Part shown: piece after piece, positions 1-7,764 of the stretch
Layout: every line of letters begins with the position of its first letter
Position numbering within the stretch: position 1 is the first letter of the stretch
DNA from: Phocaeicola_A sp036804505
GTDB taxonomy: Bacteria > Bacteroidota > Bacteroidia > Bacteroidales > Bacteroidaceae
DNA length: 64,000 nt
Assembly: GCA_036804505.1 (NCBI GenBank)
Contig: DAIRSI010000024.1
Coordinates: 1-64,000 of the forward strand
Direction: 5' to 3'
Made by a program: the position numbers and the translations under genes
Notes under the pieces: model-generated
Database searches by the model: none
Told to the model about the DNA's origin: nothing
Seen by the model: the letters and a program-made list of their open reading frames with translations, nothing else

Positions 1-21
1 TTAATGAGTATTGACTTATAT

Positions 22-51
22 GAAAAGAGGGCGAGTCGTTTTGACACACCC
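22..51 (-). terminator. possible terminator of the 58-aa membrane protein gene
   Basis: On the minus strand GGGTGTGTC (51-43) can pair with GACTCGCCC (37-29), with one mismatch and one wobble, around a 5-base loop. A short T-rich stretch (TCTTTTCA) follows. It lies about 30 bases after the stop codon at 82. The T tract is short, so this is tentative. Confidence 0.35.
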
Positions 52-81
52 CCTTACTTTATTATTTGCTCCAATAAATAG

Positions 82-258
82 TTAATCGGTAATTTTTTTG
101 TTTAGGACAATATGTGCAATTAATCCAACCAAAATCAGAATTAATGATCCAAACAGAATTGTATTGTTGTTAGTATCACCGATGAAGGCGCAAACAATTA
201 AAATTATGGAACCTAATACAATCAAAATCAGGCCCAAGTTCTTTAGTAGATTCTTCAT
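82..258 (-). CDS. 58-aa two-helix membrane protein of unknown function
   Basis: This minus-strand frame gives 58 residues, starting MKNLLKNLGL and ending in a basic tail (LNKKITD). Two hydrophobic stretches, about residues 8-27 and 34-51, flank a polar turn rich in Asp and Asn (GDTNNN). That is the pattern of an inner-membrane hairpin protein. I know similar unnamed small membrane proteins in Bacteroides but no function for them. The plus-strand frame covering the same bases has an implausible composition. No clear Shine-Dalgarno is present, which is normal for the group. It is in line with the MarR gene upstream, but the 106-base gap leaves co-transcription unclear. Confidence 0.6.
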   Translation of the reverse strand: MKNLLKNLGLILIVLGSIILIVCAFIGDTNNNTILFGSLILILVGLIAHIVLNKKITD

Positions 259-364
259 ATGTTTTTATAATTTATTTATTTGTTTCCTTAATAGCTTACA
301 AATTAAAGCATAATTCTTTAATGTACGAAATAAATCGGGCAAAAAAGTAAAATTTTGCTTTTTT

Positions 365-808
365 TTAATTTTTTGTATTCGAGAATATTTTTCTGAGTAC
401 TTCCTGACTTACTTTTAGTTCTTCAATGGATAAGCCTTTTAAGGCTTCTTTCAGAGTTTTCATAGTGACATAGCGAGACTTCTCTTCCAAATCCCTTCCA
501 TGCTTTGTCAAATGAATGAGATTGATTCTTCTATCTTTTTTGTCCGAAATTCGTACAACTAAATTCAATCTCTCCATATTGTCAATCAGACGTGTCATGC
601 TAGGTTTGTCTTTAGAAGTAGCATTACATAGTTCCTGTTGCGTTACGCCATCTTTTTCCCAAAGATAAAGTAAAACCGTCCATTGTTCGGGTGATACCTC
701 GATGCTATTTTTACGAAAATTTCTGTAAAGCATTCGATTAATTGCAGCTGAAACTTTTCCATTGAGTATGGCGAAAATTAGCTGAATGTCAAAATTAAAC
801 TGTTCCAT
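365..808 (-). CDS. MarR-family transcriptional regulator
   Basis: A 147-residue winged-helix regulator. The N-terminal dimerisation helix is followed by the DNA-binding core (SPEQWTVLLYLWEKDGVTQQELC) and then the wing (SDKKDRRINLIHLTKHG), whose DxRxxxxxLT pattern is the family hallmark. I chose the Met at 808 (MEQFNFDIQ) over the upstream in-frame Met at 838, because the upstream one falls inside a perfect -7 promoter box. MarR proteins usually repress their own gene or a neighbour in response to small aromatic ligands. The target here is unknown. The gene is divergent from rpsF, with about 180 bases between them. Confidence 0.88.
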   Translation of the reverse strand: MEQFNFDIQLIFAILNGKVSAAINRMLYRNFRKNSIEVSPEQWTVLLYLWEKDGVTQQELCNATSKDKPSMTRLIDNMERLNLVVRISDKKDRRINLIHLTKHGRDLEEKSRYVTMKTLKEALKGLSIEELKVSQEVLRKIFSNTKN

Positions 809-843
809 TGTATAATGATTGTATAAACAACTTTGCAAATATA
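807..843 (-). promoter_or_regulatory. MarR promoter with possible autoregulatory direct repeats
   Basis: CAAATATA at 836-843 reads TATATTTG on the minus strand, an exact -7 match. No good -33 element is visible. Between it and the start codon lie two near-identical 11-base direct repeats, ATTGTATAATG (807-817) and ATTGTATAAAC (818-828). TTGTATA-type sequence resembles known MarR operators, so self-repression is a reasonable inference. Confidence 0.5.
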
Positions 844-913
844 ATATTCTTCTTTTAATTCTCCGCGAATTGTGATTAAAAATAAATAAAATCTAAGAAA
901 ATAAGAAATAAAC

Positions 914-944
914 TTTGCTGATAAGTCAAAATTGATTATCTTTG
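914..944 (+). promoter_or_regulatory. promoter of rpsF-rpsR-rplI
   Basis: TTTG at 914-917 and TATCTTTG at 937-944 are separated by 19 bases, a full match to the Bacteroides -33/-7 consensus. Transcription should begin near 951 and leave a leader of about 40 bases before rpsF. Confidence 0.8.
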
Positions 945-989
945 CAGTCGCTTTTTAGAATTTATTAATTTTTTAATCAAAAACAAAGT

Positions 990-1334
990 ATGAATCAGTA
1001 CGAAACCGTTTTCATTTTAACTCCCGTTTTGTCTGACGCCCAGATGAAGGAAGCGGTAGAAAAATTCAAAGGTATTCTCACTGCCGAAGGTGCTGAGATT
1101 ATCAATGAAGAGAATTGGGGCCTAAAAAAGTTGGCTTATCCGATTCAAAAGAAGTCAACCGGTTTTTACCAGTTGCTCGAATTTATGGCTGACCCTAAAG
1201 TCATTGCCAAGTTAGAACTAAACTTCTGTCGTGATGAGCGTGTCCTCCGTTTCTTGACAACAAGAATGGAAAAATATGCAGCAGAATATGCTGCTAAGAG
1301 AAGAAGTGTTAAATCAGCAAATAAGGAGAATTAA
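990..1334 (+). CDS. rpsF: 30S ribosomal protein S6
   Basis: A 114-residue S6 protein. It begins MNQYETVFILTPVLSDAQ and has the conserved GLKKLAYPIQKKSTGFYQLLEF segment on the beta sheet that contacts S18 in the 30S platform. Length and gene order (rpsF-rpsR-rplI) are typical of the group. rpsR follows after 2 bases, so translation is probably coupled. The leader has no obvious Shine-Dalgarno. Confidence 0.97.
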   Translation: MNQYETVFILTPVLSDAQMKEAVEKFKGILTAEGAEIINEENWGLKKLAYPIQKKSTGFYQLLEFMADPKVIAKLELNFCRDERVLRFLTTRMEKYAAEYAAKRRSVKSANKEN

Positions 1335-1336
1335 TT

Positions 1337-1606
1337 ATGGCACAGCAACAATCAGAAATCAGATACTTGACTCCTCCTTCAGTGGATGTCAAGAAGAGAA
1401 AATATTGCCGTTTCAAAAAAAGTGGTATTAAGTATATTGACTATAAGGATCCTGAATTTTTGAAGAAATTTTTGAATGAACAGGGAAAAATCCTTCCTCG
1501 TCGTCTCACCGGTACTTCTTTGAAGTTCCAGCGCAGAATAGCACAAGCTGTAAAAAAAGCACGTCATTTGGCTTTGCTTCCATACGTAACTGATATGATG
1601 AAATAA
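1337..1606 (+). CDS. rpsR: 30S ribosomal protein S18
   Basis: An 89-residue basic S18 protein with the conserved KYCRFKKSG and IDYKDPEFLKKFL segments and the ILPRRLTGTSLKFQRRIAQAVKKARHLALLPY core. It partners S6 on the 30S platform. An AAGGAG sequence lies just upstream of the ATG, at the end of rpsF. Shine-Dalgarno sites are uncommon in this window but expected for ribosomal-protein genes. Confidence 0.97.
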   Translation: MAQQQSEIRYLTPPSVDVKKRKYCRFKKSGIKYIDYKDPEFLKKFLNEQGKILPRRLTGTSLKFQRRIAQAVKKARHLALLPYVTDMMK

Positions 1607-1623
1607 ATAGAGGAGGAAAAGAT

Positions 1624-2070
1624 ATGGAAATAATATTGAAAGAAGATGTACAAGGCTTGGGTTATAAAAATGATATTGTAACTGTAAAGTCAGGCTATGG
1701 CCGTAATTTTCTCATCCCTACAGGAAAAGCAGTGATAGCTTCACCGGCTGCTAAAAAAATGTTGGCAGAAGATATGAAGCAACGTGCACACAAATTGGCA
1801 AAGATTAAAGAAGAAGCTGAAGAATTGGCTGCTAAGTTAGCTACGGTTTCTTTGACTATTGCAACCAAAGTGAGTGCAACAGGTACAATTTATGGTTCTG
1901 TTTCTAATATCCAAATTTCTGAAGAACTAGAGAAATTAGGATATAAAATAGATCGTAAGTTGATAGGAGTTAAAGATGTAAAGGAAGTAGGTTCATACAA
2001 AGCTACTATAAAACTTCACAAAGAGGTTTCTGTTGAAATTCCTTTTGAGGTTGTTGCAGAAGCAGAATAA
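1624..2070 (+). CDS. rplI: 50S ribosomal protein L9
   Basis: A 148-residue L9 protein. The N-terminal domain has the signature EDVQGLGYKNDIVTVKSGYGRNFLIP. A long charged helix (about residues 40-75) connects it to the C-terminal rRNA-binding domain. A strong GAGGAGG Shine-Dalgarno lies about 10 bases before the start. It is the last gene of the operon and is followed by a clear hairpin terminator. Confidence 0.97.
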   Translation: MEIILKEDVQGLGYKNDIVTVKSGYGRNFLIPTGKAVIASPAAKKMLAEDMKQRAHKLAKIKEEAEELAAKLATVSLTIATKVSATGTIYGSVSNIQISEELEKLGYKIDRKLIGVKDVKEVGSYKATIKLHKEVSVEIPFEVVAEAE

Positions 2071-2099
2071 AGACCCTTTTATACGGATTTAAAATATAG

Positions 2100-2139
2100 A
2101 ATTCCTCCAGACCCGAATCGTGGTTTGGAGGAATTTTTT
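2100..2139 (+). terminator. Rho-independent terminator after rplI
   Basis: AATTCCTCCAGACC pairs with GGTTTGGAGGAATT (one G-U wobble) around a short loop and is followed by TTTTTATT. Confidence 0.85.
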
Positions 2140-2225
2140 ATTATATGGCATTATTTCTTAAAAAAATATGTATCTTCACGGGTGAATTGTGACTAATCTG
2201 AATTATACATATAAAAATAATAGAA

Positions 2226-4217
2226 ATGAAAAAACTTTTTTCTACCATCGTACTGATTTTGGCTATTATTAGAAGTCAGGCACAAGTGTCGTTTTTAAAT
2301 AATGGATATCCGGTTTCTCCGGTACCCTTCACTTCTGTGAAAGTAACTGATCATTTTTGGGGACAGCGTTTGGAAGCAAGCAGAAAGGTCACTATTCCTT
2401 TAGCTTTCAGCAAGTGTGAGGAAACGGGACGCTACGAAAATTTTGTAAAAGCTGCGCATCCCAGTGAATCCTATAAGGTTGGAGGCTTTTCCTTTGATGA
2501 TACGGATGTTTACAAAACTATAGAGGGAGCCAGTTATTCTTTACAGACATTCCCCAATAAAAAACTGGAGCATTACATTGATAGTATTTTAGTTATAGTA
2601 TCCAAAGCCCAAGAACCTGATGGATATCTTTACACGGCTCGTACCATGAATCCCAAACATCCGCACGAATGGTCGGGAAACAAGCGCTGGGTTAATGAAG
2701 AAATCTTGAGTCATGAGTTATATGATTTGGGACATATGCTTGAAGGAGCGATAGCATATTATCAGGCTACAGGGAAGAAAAGCTTTCTGGATATTGCCAT
2801 GAAATATGCTGATTGTGTTTGCCGGGAGGTTGGAGATAAACCAGGTCAGACGATAGTCGTTCCAGGACATCAAATTGCGGAGATGGCTTTGTGTAAACTC
2901 TATGTTGTTACCGGGAATAAGAAATATCTTGACGAAGCTAAATTTTTCTTGGACAAGCGAGGATATACACAACATAAAGATAAATATAGCCAGTCTCATA
3001 TTCCTGTCATTCAACAAGAAGAGGCTGTAGGCCATGCGGTTCGTGCAGCCTATATGTATTCAGGTATGGCCGATGTGGCAGCACTTACTGGCGATAAATC
3101 CTATATTAATGCTATTGATAAGATTTGGAATAATATTGTCACAAAGAAGTTATATATTACCGGTGGCATAGGATCGACGAGTAATGGCGAAGCTTTTGGC
3201 GAAAACTATGAGTTGCCTAATATGACGGCATATTGTGAGACTTGTGCAGCCATTGGCAATGTTTATTTGAATTATCGTTTATTCCTTTTGCATGGAGAAT
3301 CAAAATATTTCGACGTACTGGAACGAACACTTTATAATGGTCTTATTTCAGGTGTTTCTTTAGATGGCGGTTCTTTTTTCTATCCCAATCCGTTGGAGTC
3401 AACAGGGCAACATAAGCGCCAGCCTTGGTTTGGCTGTGCATGTTGTCCTTCAAATATATCTCGTTTCATCCCTTCTTTACCCGGATATATTTATGCTGTG
3501 AAAGGAAATAATCTATATGTCAATTTATTTATGTCCAACACCGCTACTATAAAAATGGAAAATGGAAGTGTAGTGCTGAAGCAATCGACAAATTATCCTT
3601 GGAGTGGAAAAGTGAATTTAGAAATAGAAAAAGCAGGGAAAACTCATTTTAATCTGATGATTCGCATTCCATGTTGGGCACGTAACCAAGTGTTGCCTGG
3701 CGATCTTTATTCTTTTGCCGATGGGAAACAGGTTGGCTATTCAGTAAAAGTCAATAATACAATATGGAATTTTGAAGATTTACATAATGGTTATGTACTC
3801 ATTGACCGTAAATGGAAGAAGGGAGACCTGGTAGAAATTTCTTTCGATATGCAGCCGAGGGTGATAAAAGCCAATTCGAATGTTGAAGCCGATAGAGGCC
3901 GAATCAGCGTGGAACGAGGACCTCTTGTTTATTGTGCTGAGTTCGCGGATAATGATTTTAACATCCGAAAGGTTCTTGTGAATCGCAATCCAAAATTTGA
4001 GGTAGTCGAACGTAAAGACTTGCTTTACGGAATCGATCAGATAAAGACTGACGCCCAATCTCTGGATTACGATGACAGTGGACGTCTTGTTACCAAAGAC
4101 GTGAAACTCACTTTGATCCCTTATTATGCATGGAATCATAGAGGAGCTGGGAATATGACTGTATGGTTGCCTGAAGAAGTGAATGCACTACCTCCGATCA
4201 AAACCGACATAAAATAG
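2226..4217 (+). CDS. GH127 (DUF1680) secreted beta-L-arabinofuranosidase-like enzyme
   Basis: A 663-residue protein with an N-terminal signal peptide (cleavage near the AQA at residues 18-20) and an (alpha/alpha)6-barrel family core. Residues known from the family prototype HypBA1 are visible: Glu338 and Cys340 in YCETC, and the adjacent Cys406-Cys407 in GCACCPSN, which carry the zinc site and cysteine nucleophile. The probable acid/base Glu is in GEAFGENYELPN. GH127 releases beta-L-arabinofuranose, but family members vary in specificity, so the substrate is not certain. The enzyme probably acts in the periplasm. The gene stands alone behind a weak -7-like TATCTTCA at 2171, with no SusCD or regulator nearby. 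Confidence 0.85.
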   Translation: MKKLFSTIVLILAIIRSQAQVSFLNNGYPVSPVPFTSVKVTDHFWGQRLEASRKVTIPLAFSKCEETGRYENFVKAAHPSESYKVGGFSFDDTDVYKTIEGASYSLQTFPNKKLEHYIDSILVIVSKAQEPDGYLYTARTMNPKHPHEWSGNKRWVNEEILSHELYDLGHMLEGAIAYYQATGKKSFLDIAMKYADCVCREVGDKPGQTIVVPGHQIAEMALCKLYVVTGNKKYLDEAKFFLDKRGYTQHKDKYSQSHIPVIQQEEAVGHAVRAAYMYSGMADVAALTGDKSYINAIDKIWNNIVTKKLYITGGIGSTSNGEAFGENYELPNMTAYCETCAAIGNVYLNYRLFLLHGESKYFDVLERTLYNGLISGVSLDGGSFFYPNPLESTGQHKRQPWFGCACCPSNISRFIPSLPGYIYAVKGNNLYVNLFMSNTATIKMENGSVVLKQSTNYPWSGKVNLEIEKAGKTHFNLMIRIPCWARNQVLPGDLYSFADGKQVGYSVKVNNTIWNFEDLHNGYVLIDRKWKKGDLVEISFDMQPRVIKANSNVEADRGRISVERGPLVYCAEFADNDFNIRKVLVNRNPKFEVVERKDLLYGIDQIKTDAQSLDYDDSGRLVTKDVKLTLIPYYAWNHRGAGNMTVWLPEEVNALPPIKTDIK

Positions 4218-4335
4218 AACGATATAACTCGTAAAAATAAATGTTTAAATATGCGTTAATAAAAACAAATGTCAAAGTAACTAATAACAGGTTGTCGTCA
4301 ATTCATAGCACTTTGTCGATAATAGAAAAAAGAGA

Positions 4336-4367
4336 TTTGGAAATTGCCGAATGACTTATTATCTTTG
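4336..4367 (+). promoter_or_regulatory. promoter of the tannase-like gene
   Basis: TTTG at 4336-4339 and TATCTTTG at 4360-4367 are spaced 20 bases apart, an exact -33/-7 match 24 bases before the start codon. Confidence 0.78.
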
Positions 4368-4391
4368 ACGTGCATTTAAACATTTATTTAT

Positions 4392-5963
4392 ATGAAAAAG
4401 AAAAGGCTTTCTATAATGTATGTGCTTTGTATGCTTGCATTTAATGCAATAGCAGCACCTGCATCAGTTTCAGGGAATGACGTTGCTCTGAAATTTGACC
4501 CGGCGAATTATGTGGAAAAAACCATAGAATTTCCGAATGGAAAGACCGTCAAGTATCGTGCTTATGAGCACATTTATTATGTGACAAATGTTGAGGATTC
4601 AACTTATCAATTTCTCAACTACTTCGTTCCACAGTCTGCGTATGCGAATAATTCTCATACGCCAATTTTCTTCCGTACGTATGTTGGCGGTTATATGGCT
4701 TCTCCTGCTGGAGAACCAAATGAAACAGATGCCAGCGGACGAGCTTTGCTTGAGGGATATGTTGTTTGTATCCCAGGTTCAAGAGGTTCAAATTCAATAG
4801 TTGAAAGAAAAAAAGGAAAGATTGTTTATACAGGGAAGGCACCCGCAGGTTTGGTTGATTTGAAGGCTGCTGTCAGATATCTGCGTTTTAATGATGCTCT
4901 GATGCCTGGTGATGCAGAAAAAATAATTACTGATGGTACCAGTGCAGGAGGAGCGATGTCCTCTTTGTTGGGTGCAACAGGTAATAATCCGGCTTATGAT
5001 TTTTATTTGAAATCCATGGGTGCCGCTTCTGCTCGGGATGATGTCTTTGCCTCCGTTTGTTATTGTCCTATTACCGATTTAAATCATGCAGATATGGCAT
5101 ACGAGTGGTTGTATAGCTGTACGAATGATTCAATCCGTAAAATATCTGATGAACAAAAAATCATTTCAGGAGAATTGTCAGCAGCCTTTCCGGAATATTT
5201 GAATGGCCTTAATCTAAGAAAGGCTGATGGAAGTCAGATAACGATTGATAATTATTTGGATTATATTAAGACTTTTTTGATAAAGTCTGCTCAGAGGGCA
5301 AAAGATGAAGGTTGTGATTTACCGACAAATGCCGGAATCAAACTCAATCAACCTAAAATGATGAAGTTTGGAGGAACTGTCCCGACAGGACAGCGTCCGC
5401 CGAAACTAGATTCTCTCAAACCTGACAATGGCATGCCGATGAATATTCCATTACGTGGGGAAATGCGCGGAGGAGGTATAGGAACCGGTGATTTTGTGAT
5501 GGATATTGACATGAAAGAATATTTGAATTATGTAGCCACTACACAAGCGTTGAAGAATCCGCCGGCTTTTGATCAGCTTGGGGTCACAAAGGAAAGTAAA
5601 GCAAGTCCTGAAAATTCAGTCTTTGGAGATGCTAAGGGAAATCCATCTAATTTTACTCAATATAGTTTTACTAAAAATAAGGATTTAGGCAAGGCCAAGA
5701 TGGATGTTTCTGTTCAAGAAAGAGTTCGAATAATGAATCCTATGAACTTTATTGGAGATGGTGAAAGTACGACTGCTCCTAATTGGTTTATTCGTCATGG
5801 GGCTCGTGACAGAGATACCAGTTTCGCTATTTCTGTAAATTTGGCGACTAAATTGATGAATTGTGGTAAGAATGTAGACTTTGCTCTTCCTTGGAATCGT
5901 CCACATAGCGGTGATTATAATCTAGATGATTTATTTGGCTGGATAGCTTCCATCGTAAAATAA
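4392..5963 (+). CDS. secreted tannase-like alpha/beta hydrolase
   Basis: A 523-residue protein with a signal peptide ending near residue 22 (AIAAPA). The nucleophile elbow GTSAGG places the catalytic serine at Ser184. The C-terminal part has GARDRDTS (Asp473/Asp475 candidates) and RPHSGDYN (His505), an arrangement I associate with subtype B bacterial tannases and feruloyl-esterase relatives. A long insertion (about residues 300-400) sits between serine and acid, where tannases have a lid domain. It probably hydrolyses an aromatic or polyphenol ester in the periplasm, but the ester is not shown by the sequence. It has its own promoter, and only a minus-strand lipoprotein gene follows. Confidence 0.72.
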   Translation: MKKKRLSIMYVLCMLAFNAIAAPASVSGNDVALKFDPANYVEKTIEFPNGKTVKYRAYEHIYYVTNVEDSTYQFLNYFVPQSAYANNSHTPIFFRTYVGGYMASPAGEPNETDASGRALLEGYVVCIPGSRGSNSIVERKKGKIVYTGKAPAGLVDLKAAVRYLRFNDALMPGDAEKIITDGTSAGGAMSSLLGATGNNPAYDFYLKSMGAASARDDVFASVCYCPITDLNHADMAYEWLYSCTNDSIRKISDEQKIISGELSAAFPEYLNGLNLRKADGSQITIDNYLDYIKTFLIKSAQRAKDEGCDLPTNAGIKLNQPKMMKFGGTVPTGQRPPKLDSLKPDNGMPMNIPLRGEMRGGGIGTGDFVMDIDMKEYLNYVATTQALKNPPAFDQLGVTKESKASPENSVFGDAKGNPSNFTQYSFTKNKDLGKAKMDVSVQERVRIMNPMNFIGDGESTTAPNWFIRHGARDRDTSFAISVNLATKLMNCGKNVDFALPWNRPHSGDYNLDDLFGWIASIVK

Positions 5964-5966
5964 TAT

Positions 5967-5998
5967 AAAAAAAGCCGCTGCGCTTGGCGCAACGGCTT
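5967..5998 (-). terminator. terminator of the small lipoprotein gene
   Basis: On the minus strand AAGCCGTTGCGC pairs with GCGCAGCGGCTT (one C-A mismatch) around a 3-base loop and is followed by TTTTTTTAT. On the plus strand the T tract is poor, so it mainly serves the lipoprotein gene. Confidence 0.8.
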
Positions 5999-6023
5999 CA
6001 ATTTCTTCTGATGTTGAATAAAA

Positions 6024-6221
6024 TTATTCAGCAGGAGTAGTAGCAGCAGCAGAGTCTGCAGGAGCCTGAGCAGCAGCTGTATCAACAGGAGCAGCAGCGG
6101 CAGTATCAACAGTTTCAACAGCTGTAGAATCAACAGCAGGTTCAGTCTGAGCAGCTTTGTTTCCGCAAGATGCGAGAGAAATAGCTGCAAATGCTACGAA
6201 TAAAAATACTAATTTCTTCAT
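6024..6221 (-). CDS. small Ala/Thr-rich lipoprotein
   Basis: A 65-residue protein starting MKKLVFLFVAFAAISLASC. The LASC lipobox predicts lipidation at Cys19 and a mature peptide of about 47 residues. That mature part is almost entirely Ala, Thr, Asp, Val and Pro, with repeats of the V-D-T-A-A type, and is probably disordered and acidic. The start at 6221 was preferred to an in-frame Met ten codons upstream because the signal sequence begins here. It has a strong -7 box and a strong terminator, which suggests an abundant single-gene transcript. Function unknown. An envelope spacer or surface-exposed role is only a guess. Confidence 0.72.
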   Translation of the reverse strand: MKKLVFLFVAFAAISLASCGNKAAQTEPAVDSTAVETVDTAAAAPVDTAAAQAPADSAAATTPAE

Positions 6222-6273
6222 TTTCTTTGCTTTTTTAAATCTGTATAACAATCAATTGCTTATTAAAACGATG

Positions 6274-6281
6274 CAAAGATA
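6274..6281 (-). promoter_or_regulatory. -7 box of the small lipoprotein gene
   Basis: CAAAGATA reads TATCTTTG on the minus strand, about 50 bases before the start codon. No consensus -33 element is visible. Confidence 0.55.
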
Positions 6282-6417
6282 TGTACTTTTTTGATAGGGT
6301 GTATCATTTTTCACGACTTTTTTTTGTTTTTTTTTATGTTTTTTTCTATCCCACTCATTTTTAACAAGTTTCAAATTATATTTTTTTGTCTTATGATAAA
6401 ATTAGCGGAAATAAGTT

Positions 6418-6425
6418 TATCTTTG
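6418..6425 (+). promoter_or_regulatory. -7 box of the mtaB operon
   Basis: TATCTTTG lies 21 bases before the mtaB start codon and helps exclude longer in-frame starts upstream. The -33 region is not well conserved. Confidence 0.6.
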
Positions 6426-6446
6426 CACCTCAATAGATATTCGATT

Positions 6447-7763
6447 ATGATAGATACTTCTATATTTCTAAATAAAAAAGCAGCATATTACACGCTAGGG
6501 TGCAAATTAAATTTCTCTGAGACATCTACTATTGCCAGAATTCTTCAAGAAGCAGGAGTGAGAACGGTTCGTCGAGGAGAGAAAGCTGATATATGTGTAG
6601 TCAATACTTGTTCTGTGACTGAGGTTGCCGACAAAAAATGCCGTCAGGCTATTCATCGGTTATCCAAGCAACATCCCGGGGCTTTTGTCGTTGTTACGGG
6701 ATGTTATGCACAACTTAAACCTTTACAAATAGCCAAGATAGAAGGTGTTGATTTGGTTTTAGGATCCGAACAAAAAGGTGATTTGCTCGATTATCTAGGT
6801 GATCTTCGTAAAAAAGAAAGCGGAGATTCAATTATTACGATGAGCAAAGATATTCGGAAATTTTCTCCTTCTTGTTCCCGAGGAGACAGAACTCGTTTTT
6901 TCTTGAAGGTGCAAGATGGGTGTGATTATTTTTGTACTTATTGTACAATACCCTTTGCACGTGGACGCAGTCGTAACGGAACCATTGATTCCTTGGTGAA
7001 TCAAGCAAGACTGGCAGCCAAAGAAGGAGGAAAAGAAATCGTAATATCCGGTGTCAATATCGGAGATTTTGGCAAGACAACCGGGGAGTCTTTTTTAGAT
7101 CTGATTAAAGCTTTGGATTGTGTTGAAGGAATTTCAAGATATCGCATTTCATCACTGGAACCGGATTTGCTTTCCGATGAAATAATAGAATTTTGTGCGC
7201 GGTCAAGAGCTTTTATGCCGCATTTCCATCTGCCATTGCAGTCAGGATCGGATTCGGTTTTAAAACTGATGCACAGAAGATATGATTCGGCCCTTTTTGC
7301 CCAGAAAATTCATAAAATTAAAGAGTGTATTCCAGATGCTTTTATTGGGGTCGATGTGATTGTCGGTACGCGTGGAGAGACTGATGAATACTTTGATGAG
7401 TCTTATCATTTCTTGGAAGGTTTGGATGTTACCCAATTGCATGTATTCAGCTATTCTGAGCGTCCGGGCACTCAAGCTTTGAAAATCGACTATGTGGTGC
7501 CTCCTGAGGTAAAGCATAAAAGAAGCCAGTGTCTTTTGGCTCTTTCGGAAAAAAAGATGCATGACTTTTATTCTTCTTATATAGGTCAGGAGAGAATCGT
7601 ACTTCTTGAAAAGCCTAAACCGGATATGCCTATGCATGGATTTACTGATAATTACATTAAGGTTGAGCTTGATATTGATCATTCTTTGGATAATCATCTG
7701 GTTCGGGTGAAGTTGGAAGATTTTAATGAAGATGGAACTGCGTTAAAGGCTATATTGGTGTGA
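6447..7763 (+). CDS. mtaB: tRNA t6A37 methylthiotransferase MtaB
   Basis: A 438-residue radical SAM methylthiotransferase that converts t6A37 to ms2t6A37 in tRNAs reading ANN codons. The N-terminal MTTase domain has its three cluster cysteines (Cys19 in TLGCKLN, Cys55 in VNTCSV, Cys86 in TGCYAQ). The radical SAM CxxxCxxC is Cys159, Cys163 and Cys166 (DGCDYFCTYCTIPFARG). A TRAM-like C-terminal region follows. The LGCKLN form favours MtaB over RimO or MiaB. The Met at 6447 was chosen because earlier in-frame codons overlap the promoter. It heads a run of four closely spaced plus-strand genes. Confidence 0.93.
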   Translation: MIDTSIFLNKKAAYYTLGCKLNFSETSTIARILQEAGVRTVRRGEKADICVVNTCSVTEVADKKCRQAIHRLSKQHPGAFVVVTGCYAQLKPLQIAKIEGVDLVLGSEQKGDLLDYLGDLRKKESGDSIITMSKDIRKFSPSCSRGDRTRFFLKVQDGCDYFCTYCTIPFARGRSRNGTIDSLVNQARLAAKEGGKEIVISGVNIGDFGKTTGESFLDLIKALDCVEGISRYRISSLEPDLLSDEIIEFCARSRAFMPHFHLPLQSGSDSVLKLMHRRYDSALFAQKIHKIKECIPDAFIGVDVIVGTRGETDEYFDESYHFLEGLDVTQLHVFSYSERPGTQALKIDYVVPPEVKHKRSQCLLALSEKKMHDFYSSYIGQERIVLLEKPKPDMPMHGFTDNYIKVELDIDHSLDNHLVRVKLEDFNEDGTALKAILV

Positions 7764-7764
7764 T

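Noticed and set aside
98..313. 71-aa plus-strand frame
   Set aside because: It is the shadow of the 58-aa minus-strand membrane protein, whose hydrophobic pattern and start are more convincing.
300..364. terminator after MarR
   Set aside because: GCAAAA/TTTTGC with a T run exists, but in the plus direction, where no gene ends. The minus direction lacks a T tract.
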